In this document: piece after piece, positions 1-5,375 of the stretch
Numbering within the stretch: position 1 is the first letter of the stretch
Layout of the letters: each line of letters opens with the position of its first letter
From: an uncultured Anaerosolibacter sp.
Lineage (GTDB): Bacteria > Bacillota_A > Clostridia > Peptostreptococcales > Thermotaleaceae
Direction of reading: 5' to 3'
Length of the DNA stretch: 6,570 bases
NCBI GenBank assembly: GCA_937948705.1
Contig: CALECF010000133.1
Location: 1-6,570 of the forward strand
Notes under the pieces: generated by a model
Told to the model about the DNA's origin: nothing
What the model saw: the letters and a program-made list of their open reading frames with translations, nothing else
Databases searched by the model: none
Translations under genes and position numbers: made by a program

Positions 1-2
1 CA

Positions 3-272
3 TTAGATTCACACAACAAGTTTTGGCAAACCCATGAGGTGATTCGCGGAAATGTTTTTGGTTCCGTGCCGGAAGAATTAGTTCATAAGGATGCGGCAAG
101 GAAGCTTATGGCATGCGGATGGGATCCGGTAGATGTAAGTGTGTTGGAAATTAAGCAGCGAGATTGCTCTATGAAAGATTTTGTTGAATACTGCGAGTTG
201 AATTTTGATAAGTTTCTAATTGTAAGAGAGAAATCAACGGGATCAGAGTTGATCTTGCATTACAAAATATAA
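3..272 (+). CDS. 3' end of an unrecognised protein gene (5' end outside window)
   Basis: The reading frame is open from the first in-frame codon of the window to a TAA at 270-272, giving at least 89 residues. A GTG at 39 could serve as a start and would give 77 aa. However, the frame continues upstream without a stop, the upstream residues (LDSHNKFWQTHE...) read like normal protein, and no convincing ribosome binding site precedes position 39, so I treat it as a truncated C-terminus. The visible part is soluble and mixed charged, with no membrane segment, no signal peptide and no metal-binding Cys/His cluster. It contains GWDPVDVSVLEI and ends in ...ELILHYKI. I do not recognise the family. 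It ends 13 nt before the preferred start of the histidine kinase, so it is probably cotranscribed with the two-component system and may supply or process the sensed compound; that is inference only. Confidence 0.6.
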   Translation, partial: LDSHNKFWQTHEVIRGNVFGSVPEELVHKDAARKLMACGWDPVDVSVLEIKQRDCSMKDFVEYCELNFDKFLIVREKSTGSELILHYKI

Positions 273-275
273 AGT

Positions 276-280
276 AGGTG
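276..280 (+). promoter_or_regulatory. Ribosome binding site deciding the kinase start
   Basis: AGGTG at 276-280 lies 5 nt before a TTG at 286. The GTG at 280 that would extend the frame by two codons overlaps this Shine-Dalgarno sequence and has no usable site further upstream. The TTG at 286 is therefore the better start. Confidence 0.6.
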
Positions 281-285
281 TGATC

Positions 286-1557
286 TTGGAACTGGATCAT
301 AAAAAAGTTGAAAAAATATTTGCTACGTGTATTCTGACCGTATTTTTAGGACAGATTTACTTAAATCCCTTCTCCTCAGGATTTCGATTTTCCTTTAGCG
401 TTACGGCATTATCGTTAATGCTTTTGTATTTTAAGGACATATCCATAAATCTAGCTACCACCATGGTAGGACTCTTCATGTTTATATTTCGATCCTTTGT
501 GTATATTGCTGGAAGCACAGATGCCACCTTTGCACAGGCCTTCGAAGTGCATTATCCCGTAGTGCTTTTTTATGTATTTTTCGGAATTCTCTTTGATATA
601 CTTCATATAAGAGAAAAGCTAAACAAGATGGAAATCTTTCTATTATCTCTCTGGTTTTGTGACAGCATGGCGAATATCATCGAGATCGCTTTACGACAAG
701 AAGTCATTGAGCATCCCTTTGAAAGTGTAATTCTGACAATTATTCTTACAGGCGCCCTGCGTTCAATCGTTACCCTGTTGATTTATTCCCTCTCCGTATA
801 TTATATGCAGCGGTTTGAAAGGGAGCGAAAGGAAAACAAATATCGGGAGCTAATTTTATTTATATCTAGCCTTAAAACAGAATTATTTTTTCTGCGAAAA
901 TCGATTACTGATATTGAAGATGCCATGAAACGAAGCTATCATCTGTATGAAAAGCTCCGGGAAACGGAGCAAAAGGATGCTGCGCTATTGGTGGCAAAAG
1001 ATATTCATGAGATCAAGAAGGATTATATGCGCGTGGTAGCAGGTCTTGAAAAAACTTTATCAGAAGAGCATGGAAATCTATCCATGGATATCAAGGATAT
1101 CTTTGCTATCATTAATGATAATACCAAAAAGCTCATCGCTTCCAAAGATAAGAATATTATTTTACGATTTAAGTACAAGCATAACTTTCAGACAAAGGAG
1201 TTTTACCAATTAATTTCGATTTTGAATAATCTGATCATCAATGCCATAGAATCAATTGATGAAGTGGGCATCATCACAATAACAGAGGAAATAGAAAAAA
1301 CAAATTGTGTATTTCGCGTGATTGACAATGGTAGCGGTATAAACAGAGAAGAATTGGAATATATTTTCGAGCCAGGCTTTTCTACCAAGTTCAATCCTAC
1401 TACGGGGGAGATGTCTACGGGTATTGGATTAACCCATGTAAAGCATATCTTAGAAAATCACTTTCAGGGTGAAATTTCTGTATCGTCTAAAAAAGACGCC
1501 AAAACTGTTTTTATTATTAAGATTCCCACAACGAAAATTATGAACAGGAAGTGGTAA
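286..1557 (+). CDS. GlnK/YcbA-like membrane sensor histidine kinase
   Basis: Sensor kinase of a two-component system, 423 aa from the TTG at 286 (425 aa from a GTG at 280). The first ~175 residues are very hydrophobic and hold about six predicted membrane segments (roughly 10-30, 34-50, 55-77, 90-106, 114-136, 146-174) with only short loops. There is no extracellular PAS/Cache-type domain, so the signal is probably read in or at the membrane, or from inside. A helical linker (~176-260) carries KDIHEIKKDY; His241 is the likely phosphoacceptor. The ATPase domain is complete: N box NNLIINAIES with Asn319, DNGSGI at 347-352, IFEPGFSTK at 360-368 and TGIGL ending at 382. The layout and the regulator that follows match the Bacillus GlnK/GlnL (YcbA/YcbB) type. 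One nucleotide separates its stop from the regulator start. The ligand cannot be read from sequence; glutamine, glutamate or a dicarboxylate are guesses from context. Confidence 0.88.
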   Translation: MELDHKKVEKIFATCILTVFLGQIYLNPFSSGFRFSFSVTALSLMLLYFKDISINLATTMVGLFMFIFRSFVYIAGSTDATFAQAFEVHYPVVLFYVFFGILFDILHIREKLNKMEIFLLSLWFCDSMANIIEIALRQEVIEHPFESVILTIILTGALRSIVTLLIYSLSVYYMQRFERERKENKYRELILFISSLKTELFFLRKSITDIEDAMKRSYHLYEKLRETEQKDAALLVAKDIHEIKKDYMRVVAGLEKTLSEEHGNLSMDIKDIFAIINDNTKKLIASKDKNIILRFKYKHNFQTKEFYQLISILNNLIINAIESIDEVGIITITEEIEKTNCVFRVIDNGSGINREELEYIFEPGFSTKFNPTTGEMSTGIGLTHVKHILENHFQGEISVSSKKDAKTVFIIKIPTTKIMNRKW

Positions 1558-1558
1558 G

Positions 1559-2458
1559 ATGCAGTGTAATTTCTATATCGTAGATGATGACAGAAGCATT
1601 CGGCAAATTCTTAAAAATATTATTTGTCAATACAATCTGGGTGATGTAATCGGAGAAGCAGATCACGGGATAACTGCCATCCATGACATATCTATTTTAA
1701 AACCCCATATCGTGCTGGTGGACTTATTGTTGCCGGTGATGGATGGTATATCTATTGTATCTGAATTAAAAGCAAGTAATAGTAAGTCACACTTTATTAT
1801 GATTTCTCAGGTAACCGCAAAAGAAATGATTTCCAAGGCCTATACCAACGGCATCGAATTCTTTATTAACAAACCCATCAACGTGATTGAGGTTTTGTCG
1901 GTGATCAATAAGGTAAAAGAAAAAATGAAGATGCAGGAAGTCATTCAATCTTTTGAAAAGGCTATGCAAGGAATCAATGTACTAAAGGGCTTAACCACAC
2001 ATCAGGAATCGGCTGTCTACAGTGATAAGGATAAAATTAAGAAGATACTCTCCCAGCTAGGTATTATTGGAGAAGCAGGAAGCAATGACATTGTAGAAAT
2101 TCTTTTGATGTTGACGGACACCGATGAAAACAATAGGAATCATCTGCTTAACCAAAAAATGTCAGAGTTATATAATCGCCTAAATCTTCGTTATGTGCAT
2201 CAATATGAAATTTCTTCTAATACGGCTACTATCGAACAACGGATTCGCAGAGCGATTAATAAAGCTCTTAGTAACATTGCCAACCTAGGAATTGAAGATT
2301 ATGGAAACGAGTTATTCACCCGTTTTAGTAATACTTTATTTGACTTTGGAGAGGTAAGAAAGCAGATGGACTTTATTCGAGGAAAATCAGCTTATGGTGG
2401 AAAAATCAGTGTAAAAAAATTTTTAGAAGGTATTTTCGTAATTCTTAAAAATGAATGA
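1559..2458 (+). CDS. GlnL/YcbB-like response regulator
   Basis: DNA-binding response regulator, 299 aa, partner of the kinase ending 1 nt upstream. Residues 1-120 form a receiver domain: acidic pocket Asp9-Asp11, phosphoacceptor Asp55 in VLVDLLLPVMDG, Ser83 at the switch Ser/Thr position, and Lys105-Pro106 in INKPIN. Residues ~117-140 look like a helical linker. Residues ~157-296 match the YcbB-type output domain of Bacillus GlnL, including QLGIIGEAGSNDI, the basic IRRAINKALSNIANLGIEDYG stretch in the 220s-240s (quoted in part), and FIRGKSAYGGKISVKKF near the C-terminus. It is not an OmpR, NarL or LytTR regulator. An AGGA at 1547-1550 lies 8 nt before the ATG. In Bacillus the homologue activates glutamine use genes; here the adjacent symporter is the obvious candidate target, which is inference. 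Complete, with no missing key residue. Confidence 0.88.
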   Translation: MQCNFYIVDDDRSIRQILKNIICQYNLGDVIGEADHGITAIHDISILKPHIVLVDLLLPVMDGISIVSELKASNSKSHFIMISQVTAKEMISKAYTNGIEFFINKPINVIEVLSVINKVKEKMKMQEVIQSFEKAMQGINVLKGLTTHQESAVYSDKDKIKKILSQLGIIGEAGSNDIVEILLMLTDTDENNRNHLLNQKMSELYNRLNLRYVHQYEISSNTATIEQRIRRAINKALSNIANLGIEDYGNELFTRFSNTLFDFGEVRKQMDFIRGKSAYGGKISVKKFLEGIFVILKNE

Positions 2459-2491
2459 AAATCTTGCAAGACTTTCATAATTTGCAATCTT

Positions 2492-2524
2492 AAAACTAAA
2501 ATCTGTATGTTTTAGTTTTTTTTT
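2492..2524 (+). terminator. Rho-independent terminator after the two-component operon
   Basis: AAAACTAAAA (2492-2501), an 8-nt loop, then TTTTAGTTTT (2510-2519) form a perfect 10-bp stem followed by Ts to 2524. It starts 34 nt after the regulator stop. Only one pair is G-C, so the stem is weak and some read-through into the symporter gene is plausible. Confidence 0.75.
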
Positions 2525-2530
2525 GTATTT

Positions 2531-2559
2531 TTGAGTAGGATAGCGTTTACTGTTACAGT
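2531..2559 (+). promoter_or_regulatory. Predicted sigma-A-type promoter of the symporter
   Basis: TTGAGT (2531-2536) and TACAGT (2554-2559) are spaced by exactly 17 nt, and TGT just before the -10 makes it an extended -10 (TGnTACAGT). Each hexamer matches consensus at 4 of 6 positions. Transcription would start near 2566, about 30 nt before the start codon. The imperfect hexamers would suit a promoter that needs activation. Confidence 0.5.
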
Positions 2560-2560
2560 A
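2548..2560. repeat. Inverted repeat across the symporter -10 element
   Basis: TACTGT-T-ACAGTA is a perfect inverted repeat with 6-bp arms around one central base. It covers the spacer end and the -10 of the predicted symporter promoter. A dimeric regulator bound here would block polymerase. It is also compatible with chance plus promoter sequence, so the operator reading is tentative. Confidence 0.4.
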
Positions 2561-2584
2561 TCTTAATAAATCATATAAAAAAAA

Positions 2585-2589
2585 GGAGG
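2585..2589 (+). promoter_or_regulatory. Ribosome binding site deciding the symporter start
   Basis: GGAGG at 2585-2589 directly abuts an ATG at 2590 (zero spacing) and lies 6 nt before the ATG at 2596. The second ATG is therefore the real start; the upstream Met-Thr should not be annotated. Confidence 0.85.
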
Positions 2590-2595
2590 ATGACC

Positions 2596-3873
2596 ATGAG
2601 TAACAAAAAAATGGGTTTAACCACGAAAATCTTTATCGGTCTTATCGTCGGTCTTATTGTAGGTCTTATTCTTAACAAGATGGGTCCATCAGATTTCAGA
2701 GACACATTCTTAGTAAATGGAATCTTTACATTAGTGGGTACTGTATTCTTGAACGCAATCAAAATGATGGTAGTACCACTAGTATTTGTGTCATTGGTAA
2801 ATGGGGCAGCATCTATGTCTGACATTAAAAAGTTAGGTAGAGTAGGTACGAAGACATTAGCATTCTACTTGATTACTACAGCGATTGCAATCACAATTGC
2901 GATTGTATTGGCTACGATTGTAAATCCTGGTGTTGGATTAGATATGTCATCATTAGTAAAAAGTGAACCAACAATTGCTGAAGCGAAGCCTTTAGTAAAG
3001 GTTATCACAGATATGGTACCTGGAAATCCAATAGCAGCAATGGCTAGTGGTGAAATGCTTCAAATTATCGTATTTGCTTTATTGTTTGGTACAGGATTGG
3101 CTGCCCTTGGTAAAAAGGTAAAGCCTATTGTTGAATTATTTGACCACCTAAATGATTTAATGATGAAAATGGTTGGTCTGGTAATGTTATTGGCTCCATA
3201 CGGAGTATTCTGCTTAATCGCTAAGACCTTCTCAGGATTAGGATTTGCAGCAATGGCACCATTAGCAAAATACATGCTCTGTGTATTAGGTGCATTATTA
3301 ATTCATGCCGCATTCACTTATACTGGAATGCTGGTAGCCTTTACAAAATTAAATCCTATCACTTTCTTCAAGAAATTCTCTCCAGCTATGAGCGTTGCAT
3401 TCTCAACTGCAAGTTCTGGTGCGACACTTCCTGTAACATTAGAAGTTGTTGAAGAAAAACTAGGCGTAAGCAAGGGAATCTCATCCTTTACAATACCGCT
3501 AGGCGCTACCATCAACATGGATGGTACTGCGATCATGCAAGGTGCAGCAACCATATTTATTGCACAAGTATATGGTATTGACTTAGGTATGAATGCAATT
3601 TTAACAGTAATCTTAACAGCTACATTGGCTTCTGTAGGTACAGCAGGAGTACCAGGCGTTGGTTTGATCATGCTTTCCATGGTACTTCAAGCAGTAGGCT
3701 TACCAATCGAAGGTATCGCTTTGATTATCGGTATCGATAGAATCCTTGACATGGCAAGAACAGCGATCAACATCACAGGTGATGCTGTATGTACATTGAT
3801 TATTGCTAAGTCTGAAGGAGAATTAAACGAAGCAATCTACAATGCTGAGGTAGAAGAAAAATCAATCGCATAA
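2596..3873 (+). CDS. Sodium:dicarboxylate/glutamate symporter (DAACS family)
   Basis: Secondary transporter of 425 aa in the inner membrane, the usual length for the family. It should import an acidic amino acid or C4-dicarboxylate with Na+ or H+. Diagnostic core motifs are all present and resemble archaeal GltPh more than DctA: hairpin-1 AFSTASSGATLPVT (268-281), PLGATINMDGTA with NMDGT at 307-311, hairpin-2 TAGVPG (349-354), and DRILDMARTAINITGD (381-396). Asp385, Arg388, Thr389, Asn392 and Asp396 correspond to GltPh Asp394, Arg397, Thr398, Asn401 and Asp405. The arginine at the Arg397 position argues for a substrate with a side-chain carboxylate rather than a neutral amino acid. Glutamate, aspartate and C4 acids cannot be separated from sequence. 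Codons look biased to GTA, GCA, TTA and ACA compared with neighbours, suggesting high expression. It has its own predicted promoter and terminator, directly downstream of a GlnK/GlnL-type system that probably regulates it (inference). Confidence 0.92.
   Translation: MSNKKMGLTTKIFIGLIVGLIVGLILNKMGPSDFRDTFLVNGIFTLVGTVFLNAIKMMVVPLVFVSLVNGAASMSDIKKLGRVGTKTLAFYLITTAIAITIAIVLATIVNPGVGLDMSSLVKSEPTIAEAKPLVKVITDMVPGNPIAAMASGEMLQIIVFALLFGTGLAALGKKVKPIVELFDHLNDLMMKMVGLVMLLAPYGVFCLIAKTFSGLGFAAMAPLAKYMLCVLGALLIHAAFTYTGMLVAFTKLNPITFFKKFSPAMSVAFSTASSGATLPVTLEVVEEKLGVSKGISSFTIPLGATINMDGTAIMQGAATIFIAQVYGIDLGMNAILTVILTATLASVGTAGVPGVGLIMLSMVLQAVGLPIEGIALIIGIDRILDMARTAINITGDAVCTLIIAKSEGELNEAIYNAEVEEKSIA
2638..2673 (+). 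repeat. Three tandem 12-bp repeats inside the symporter gene
   Basis: Three consecutive 12-mers of the form GGTCTTATyn(n) encode GLIV-GLIV-GLIL in the first membrane helix. They differ at only a few bases. Glycine-spaced helices of this kind are common in the family, so this is probably a slippage-prone coding repeat without separate function. Confidence 0.7.
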
Positions 3874-3894
3874 TTCAATATCAAAAATAAAGAA

Positions 3895-3928
3895 AAGGAG
3901 ATGAGCAATCATCTCCTTAATTTTTTTT
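3895..3928. terminator. Bidirectional terminator between symporter and NAD kinase genes
   Basis: AAGGAGATGA (3895-3904), GCAA loop, TCATCTCCTT (3909-3918) form a perfect 10-bp stem with a GNRA-type tetraloop. On the + strand AA and eight Ts follow (to 3928). On the - strand the stem is followed by a T-rich run (TTTCTTTATTTTTG). It lies 21 nt after the symporter stop, and its T tract overlaps the last bases of the convergent NAD kinase gene, so it can serve both transcripts. Confidence 0.9.
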
Positions 3929-4736
3929 ATAAGAACTTTTCTTTAACCTTATTCCAGAAGTCATAATTTTTCAAACGAAGCAATTTTGTCTTAATCTTAG
4001 ACATCTTCAAATAAATCTCTACAATTTCATTGTACTTGTGCTCCATGCCATCGGTTACGATGAGAATAGAGTTTTCAAAGGTATACTCTGGATGAATCTT
4101 AATCGCTGTTTCTTTGGGAACAATTACGCTGGAGGTAAAAGACCGATAGGCGATGGTATTAATCGGTGCAATGGGTGTGATCTGTAAAAGATTTAATCGA
4201 GGATCTACAATGCTACCGCCAAGAGAATAATTATACGCAGTACTGCCCGTCGGTGTGGCTACCAAGATGCCATCTCCACTGAATTTTTCTACAAAACTCT
4301 CATCAAAGCTGATATTAAGATGGATGGTTCTAGATTTATCACCTTTGATGGTGATTTCGTTGATTCCCATGATTTCAATACAGCTGGTGCGTGTGCACAC
4401 AAGGGCCTCTACAGGATGTAGCTCCTGGATCATATAATCGCCCTTCTGATAACGGTAGATGAATTCATCCAGTTGATAAGGAGAAAGCTCTTGAAAGAAG
4501 CCTAGATGTCCTGTATTAATCCCTATAACGGGGATATCCGGAAATTTGTAATCATGAAGTGTCCTTAAGAAAGAACCATCTCCACCAATACAAACAATCA
4601 GATCTGCTTTATAATCAAAGGTTTCAGCGATATTAAAACCATTTTTTTCTAACTTTTCTCTTAAAATTCTACCAGTTTCCTTTGAAATCGGTCTGTCGTT
4701 TGAAACAATATTAATCAAACAATCCTTGTTATTCAT
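3927..4736 (-). CDS. nadK: NAD kinase
   Basis: ATP-dependent (or polyphosphate-dependent) NAD kinase, 269 aa, cytosolic; it makes NADP from NAD and so feeds biosynthetic reductant supply. The family signatures are intact: GGDGSFLR at 51-58 with catalytic Asp53, GHLGF at 76-80, NE at 126-127 in INEITI, and GDGILVATPTGSTAY at 154-168. Length is close to the Bacillus short-form enzyme (PpnKA/YjbN, about 266 aa). The start is the ATG at 4736-4734, preceded on the same strand by GAGGT (4749-4745) with 8 nt spacing. It is transcribed toward the symporter and shares its terminator. From memory, Bacillus yjbN is followed directly by an RluA-family gene, yjbO; here the RluA-type gene is nearby but divergent, with a Nudix gene in between. 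Nothing odd is seen in the catalytic residues. Confidence 0.95.
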   Translation of the reverse strand: MNNKDCLINIVSNDRPISKETGRILREKLEKNGFNIAETFDYKADLIVCIGGDGSFLRTLHDYKFPDIPVIGINTGHLGFFQELSPYQLDEFIYRYQKGDYMIQELHPVEALVCTRTSCIEIMGINEITIKGDKSRTIHLNISFDESFVEKFSGDGILVATPTGSTAYNYSLGGSIVDPRLNLLQITPIAPINTIAYRSFTSSVIVPKETAIKIHPEYTFENSILIVTDGMEHKYNEIVEIYLKMSKIKTKLLRLKNYDFWNKVKEKFL

Positions 4737-4768
4737 GCGTTTCTACCTCATTTTCATATTTACAAATT

Positions 4769-4795
4769 TTTAGTATATTGTAACATATTTAGTAT
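4769..4795. repeat. Direct repeat TTTAGTAT in the divergent intergenic region
   Basis: TTTAGTAT occurs at 4769-4776 and 4788-4795, a period of 19 bp, or nearly two helical turns. The copies flank the predicted NAD kinase -10. Such a layout could bind a regulator, but the region is very AT-rich and chance cannot be excluded. Confidence 0.35.
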
Positions 4796-4805
4796 GAATC
4801 TTAAA
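4777..4805 (-). promoter_or_regulatory. Predicted extended -10 promoter of the NAD kinase gene
   Basis: On the - strand TGTTACAAT gives an extended -10 (TGnTACAAT; hexamer at 4782-4777, 5 of 6 to consensus). A weak -35, TTTAAG (4805-4800), lies 17 nt upstream. Transcription would start near 4770, about 34 nt before the start codon. The TGTTACA(A/G)TAT core is shared with the symporter promoter at 2551-2561. Confidence 0.45.
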
Positions 4806-4848
4806 GAAATATATATTCTTTTTATCTTATGCAATCGCTTCAAAAAGG

Positions 4849-4877
4849 TTGTAAAGAAGCGCCCTAATGGATATGCT
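4849..4877 (+). promoter_or_regulatory. Possible promoter of the Nudix/pseudouridine synthase pair
   Basis: TTGTAA (4849-4854) and TATGCT (4872-4877) have 17-nt spacing and match consensus at 4 of 6 each; the start would be near 4884, just ahead of the ribosome binding site. An alternative is TTTACA (4759-4764) with TAACAT (4781-4786, 16-nt spacing), which would overlap the NAD kinase promoter face to face. I cannot decide between them. A 6-bp inverted repeat CGCTTC (4836-4841)/GAAGCG (4856-4861) surrounds the first -35. Confidence 0.3.
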
Positions 4878-4892
4878 AAGGGATATGAATGA

Positions 4893-4900
4893 AGGAGAGG
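4893..4900 (+). promoter_or_regulatory. Ribosome binding site deciding the Nudix start
   Basis: AGGAGAGG at 4893-4900 lies 5 nt before the ATG at 4906. The in-frame ATGs at 4867, 4873 and 4885 lie upstream of this site, have no comparable site of their own, and would only add a hydrophilic stretch (MDMLRDMNEGEET) before the Nudix fold. The start is 4906. Confidence 0.85.
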
Positions 4901-4905
4901 AAACT

Positions 4906-5370
4906 ATGAAGCCTTTAATCGTCACCGCTGCTATTATTCGTAAGGAACAGACAATTCTAATTGCCCAGAGGCAGGCATTAGGGGAACACCACTTACAGTG
5001 GGAGTTTCCTGGAGGAAAGCTAGAGCTAGGAGAAACTCCTGAAGAATGTCTGCGCAGGGAGATTCTAGAGGAGCTAAATTTAGAAATTAAGGTATTAGAT
5101 ATTTTCAAAGTCGTATATCATGCCTACGAGAGCAAAACCATCTTGTTGCTCTGCTATCTTTGCGATCTCATCGGTGGGGAGGAGATGGCCTTGGCATGTA
5201 ATGATTTTCAATGGGTTAGTTTAGAGCGAATAGAGGATTTCTCTTATGTGGAGGCAGATCTACCTATTGTGGAAAAAATATTAAAGATAAATGGGATGTT
5301 GTTCGAAATTGACGAATTCGGACAGACGACCTATAATAGGATAGGATGTAAAACTATGGATGGCAGGTGA
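4906..5370 (+). CDS. MutT-like Nudix hydrolase
   Basis: Nucleoside-diphosphate-X hydrolase, 154 aa, cytosolic and Mg-dependent. The Nudix box is at 37-59: Gly37, x5, Glu43, x7, Arg51-Glu52-Ile53, x, Glu55-Glu56, Leu, Asn58, Leu59. All catalytic acidic residues are present; Asn replaces the consensus glycine near the end of the box. The preceding QWEFPGGKLELGET is typical of the MutT/8-oxo-dGTP diphosphatase and CTP pyrophosphohydrolase branch, so cleaning oxidised or otherwise unusual nucleoside triphosphates is the likely job; the exact substrate is not readable. After the fold (~130) there are about 25 extra residues (from about LKINGMLFEIDEFG to CKTMDGR) beyond usual MutT length. It reads divergently from NAD kinase and ends 5 nt before the preferred start of the pseudouridine synthase gene, so the two are likely one operon. 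Confidence 0.9.
   Translation: MKPLIVTAAIIRKEQTILIAQRQALGEHHLQWEFPGGKLELGETPEECLRREILEELNLEIKVLDIFKVVYHAYESKTILLLCYLCDLIGGEEMALACNDFQWVSLERIEDFSYVEADLPIVEKILKINGMLFEIDEFGQTTYNRIGCKTMDGR
5365..5369 (+). promoter_or_regulatory. Ribosome binding site deciding the pseudouridine synthase start
   Basis: AGGTG at 5365-5369 lies 6 nt before the TTG at 5376. The alternative GTG at 5367 overlaps this site and the Nudix stop (GTGA). The layout mirrors the kinase start at 286, so TTG at 5376 is favoured. Confidence 0.55.
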
Positions 5371-5375
5371 ATTGC

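Noticed and set aside
39..272. GTG at 39 as the true start of a complete 77-aa small protein
   Set aside because: The frame stays open to the window edge with protein-like residues, and the only purine-rich motif near the GTG (GAGG) overlaps it.
3318..3680. A 120-codon frame on the - strand inside the symporter gene
   Set aside because: It is a shadow of the symporter, whose family motifs span the whole region in the + frame; the antisense translation has no recognisable domain.
4803..4821. AAAGAA/TTCTTT hairpin as a terminator
   Set aside because: The stem is only 6 bp, without G-C strength, and no upstream gene on either strand ends there.
4827..5108. A 93-codon frame on the - strand overlapping the Nudix gene
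   Set aside because: It is antisense to the Nudix box, which is clearly the coding frame, and is serine-rich low-complexity sequence.
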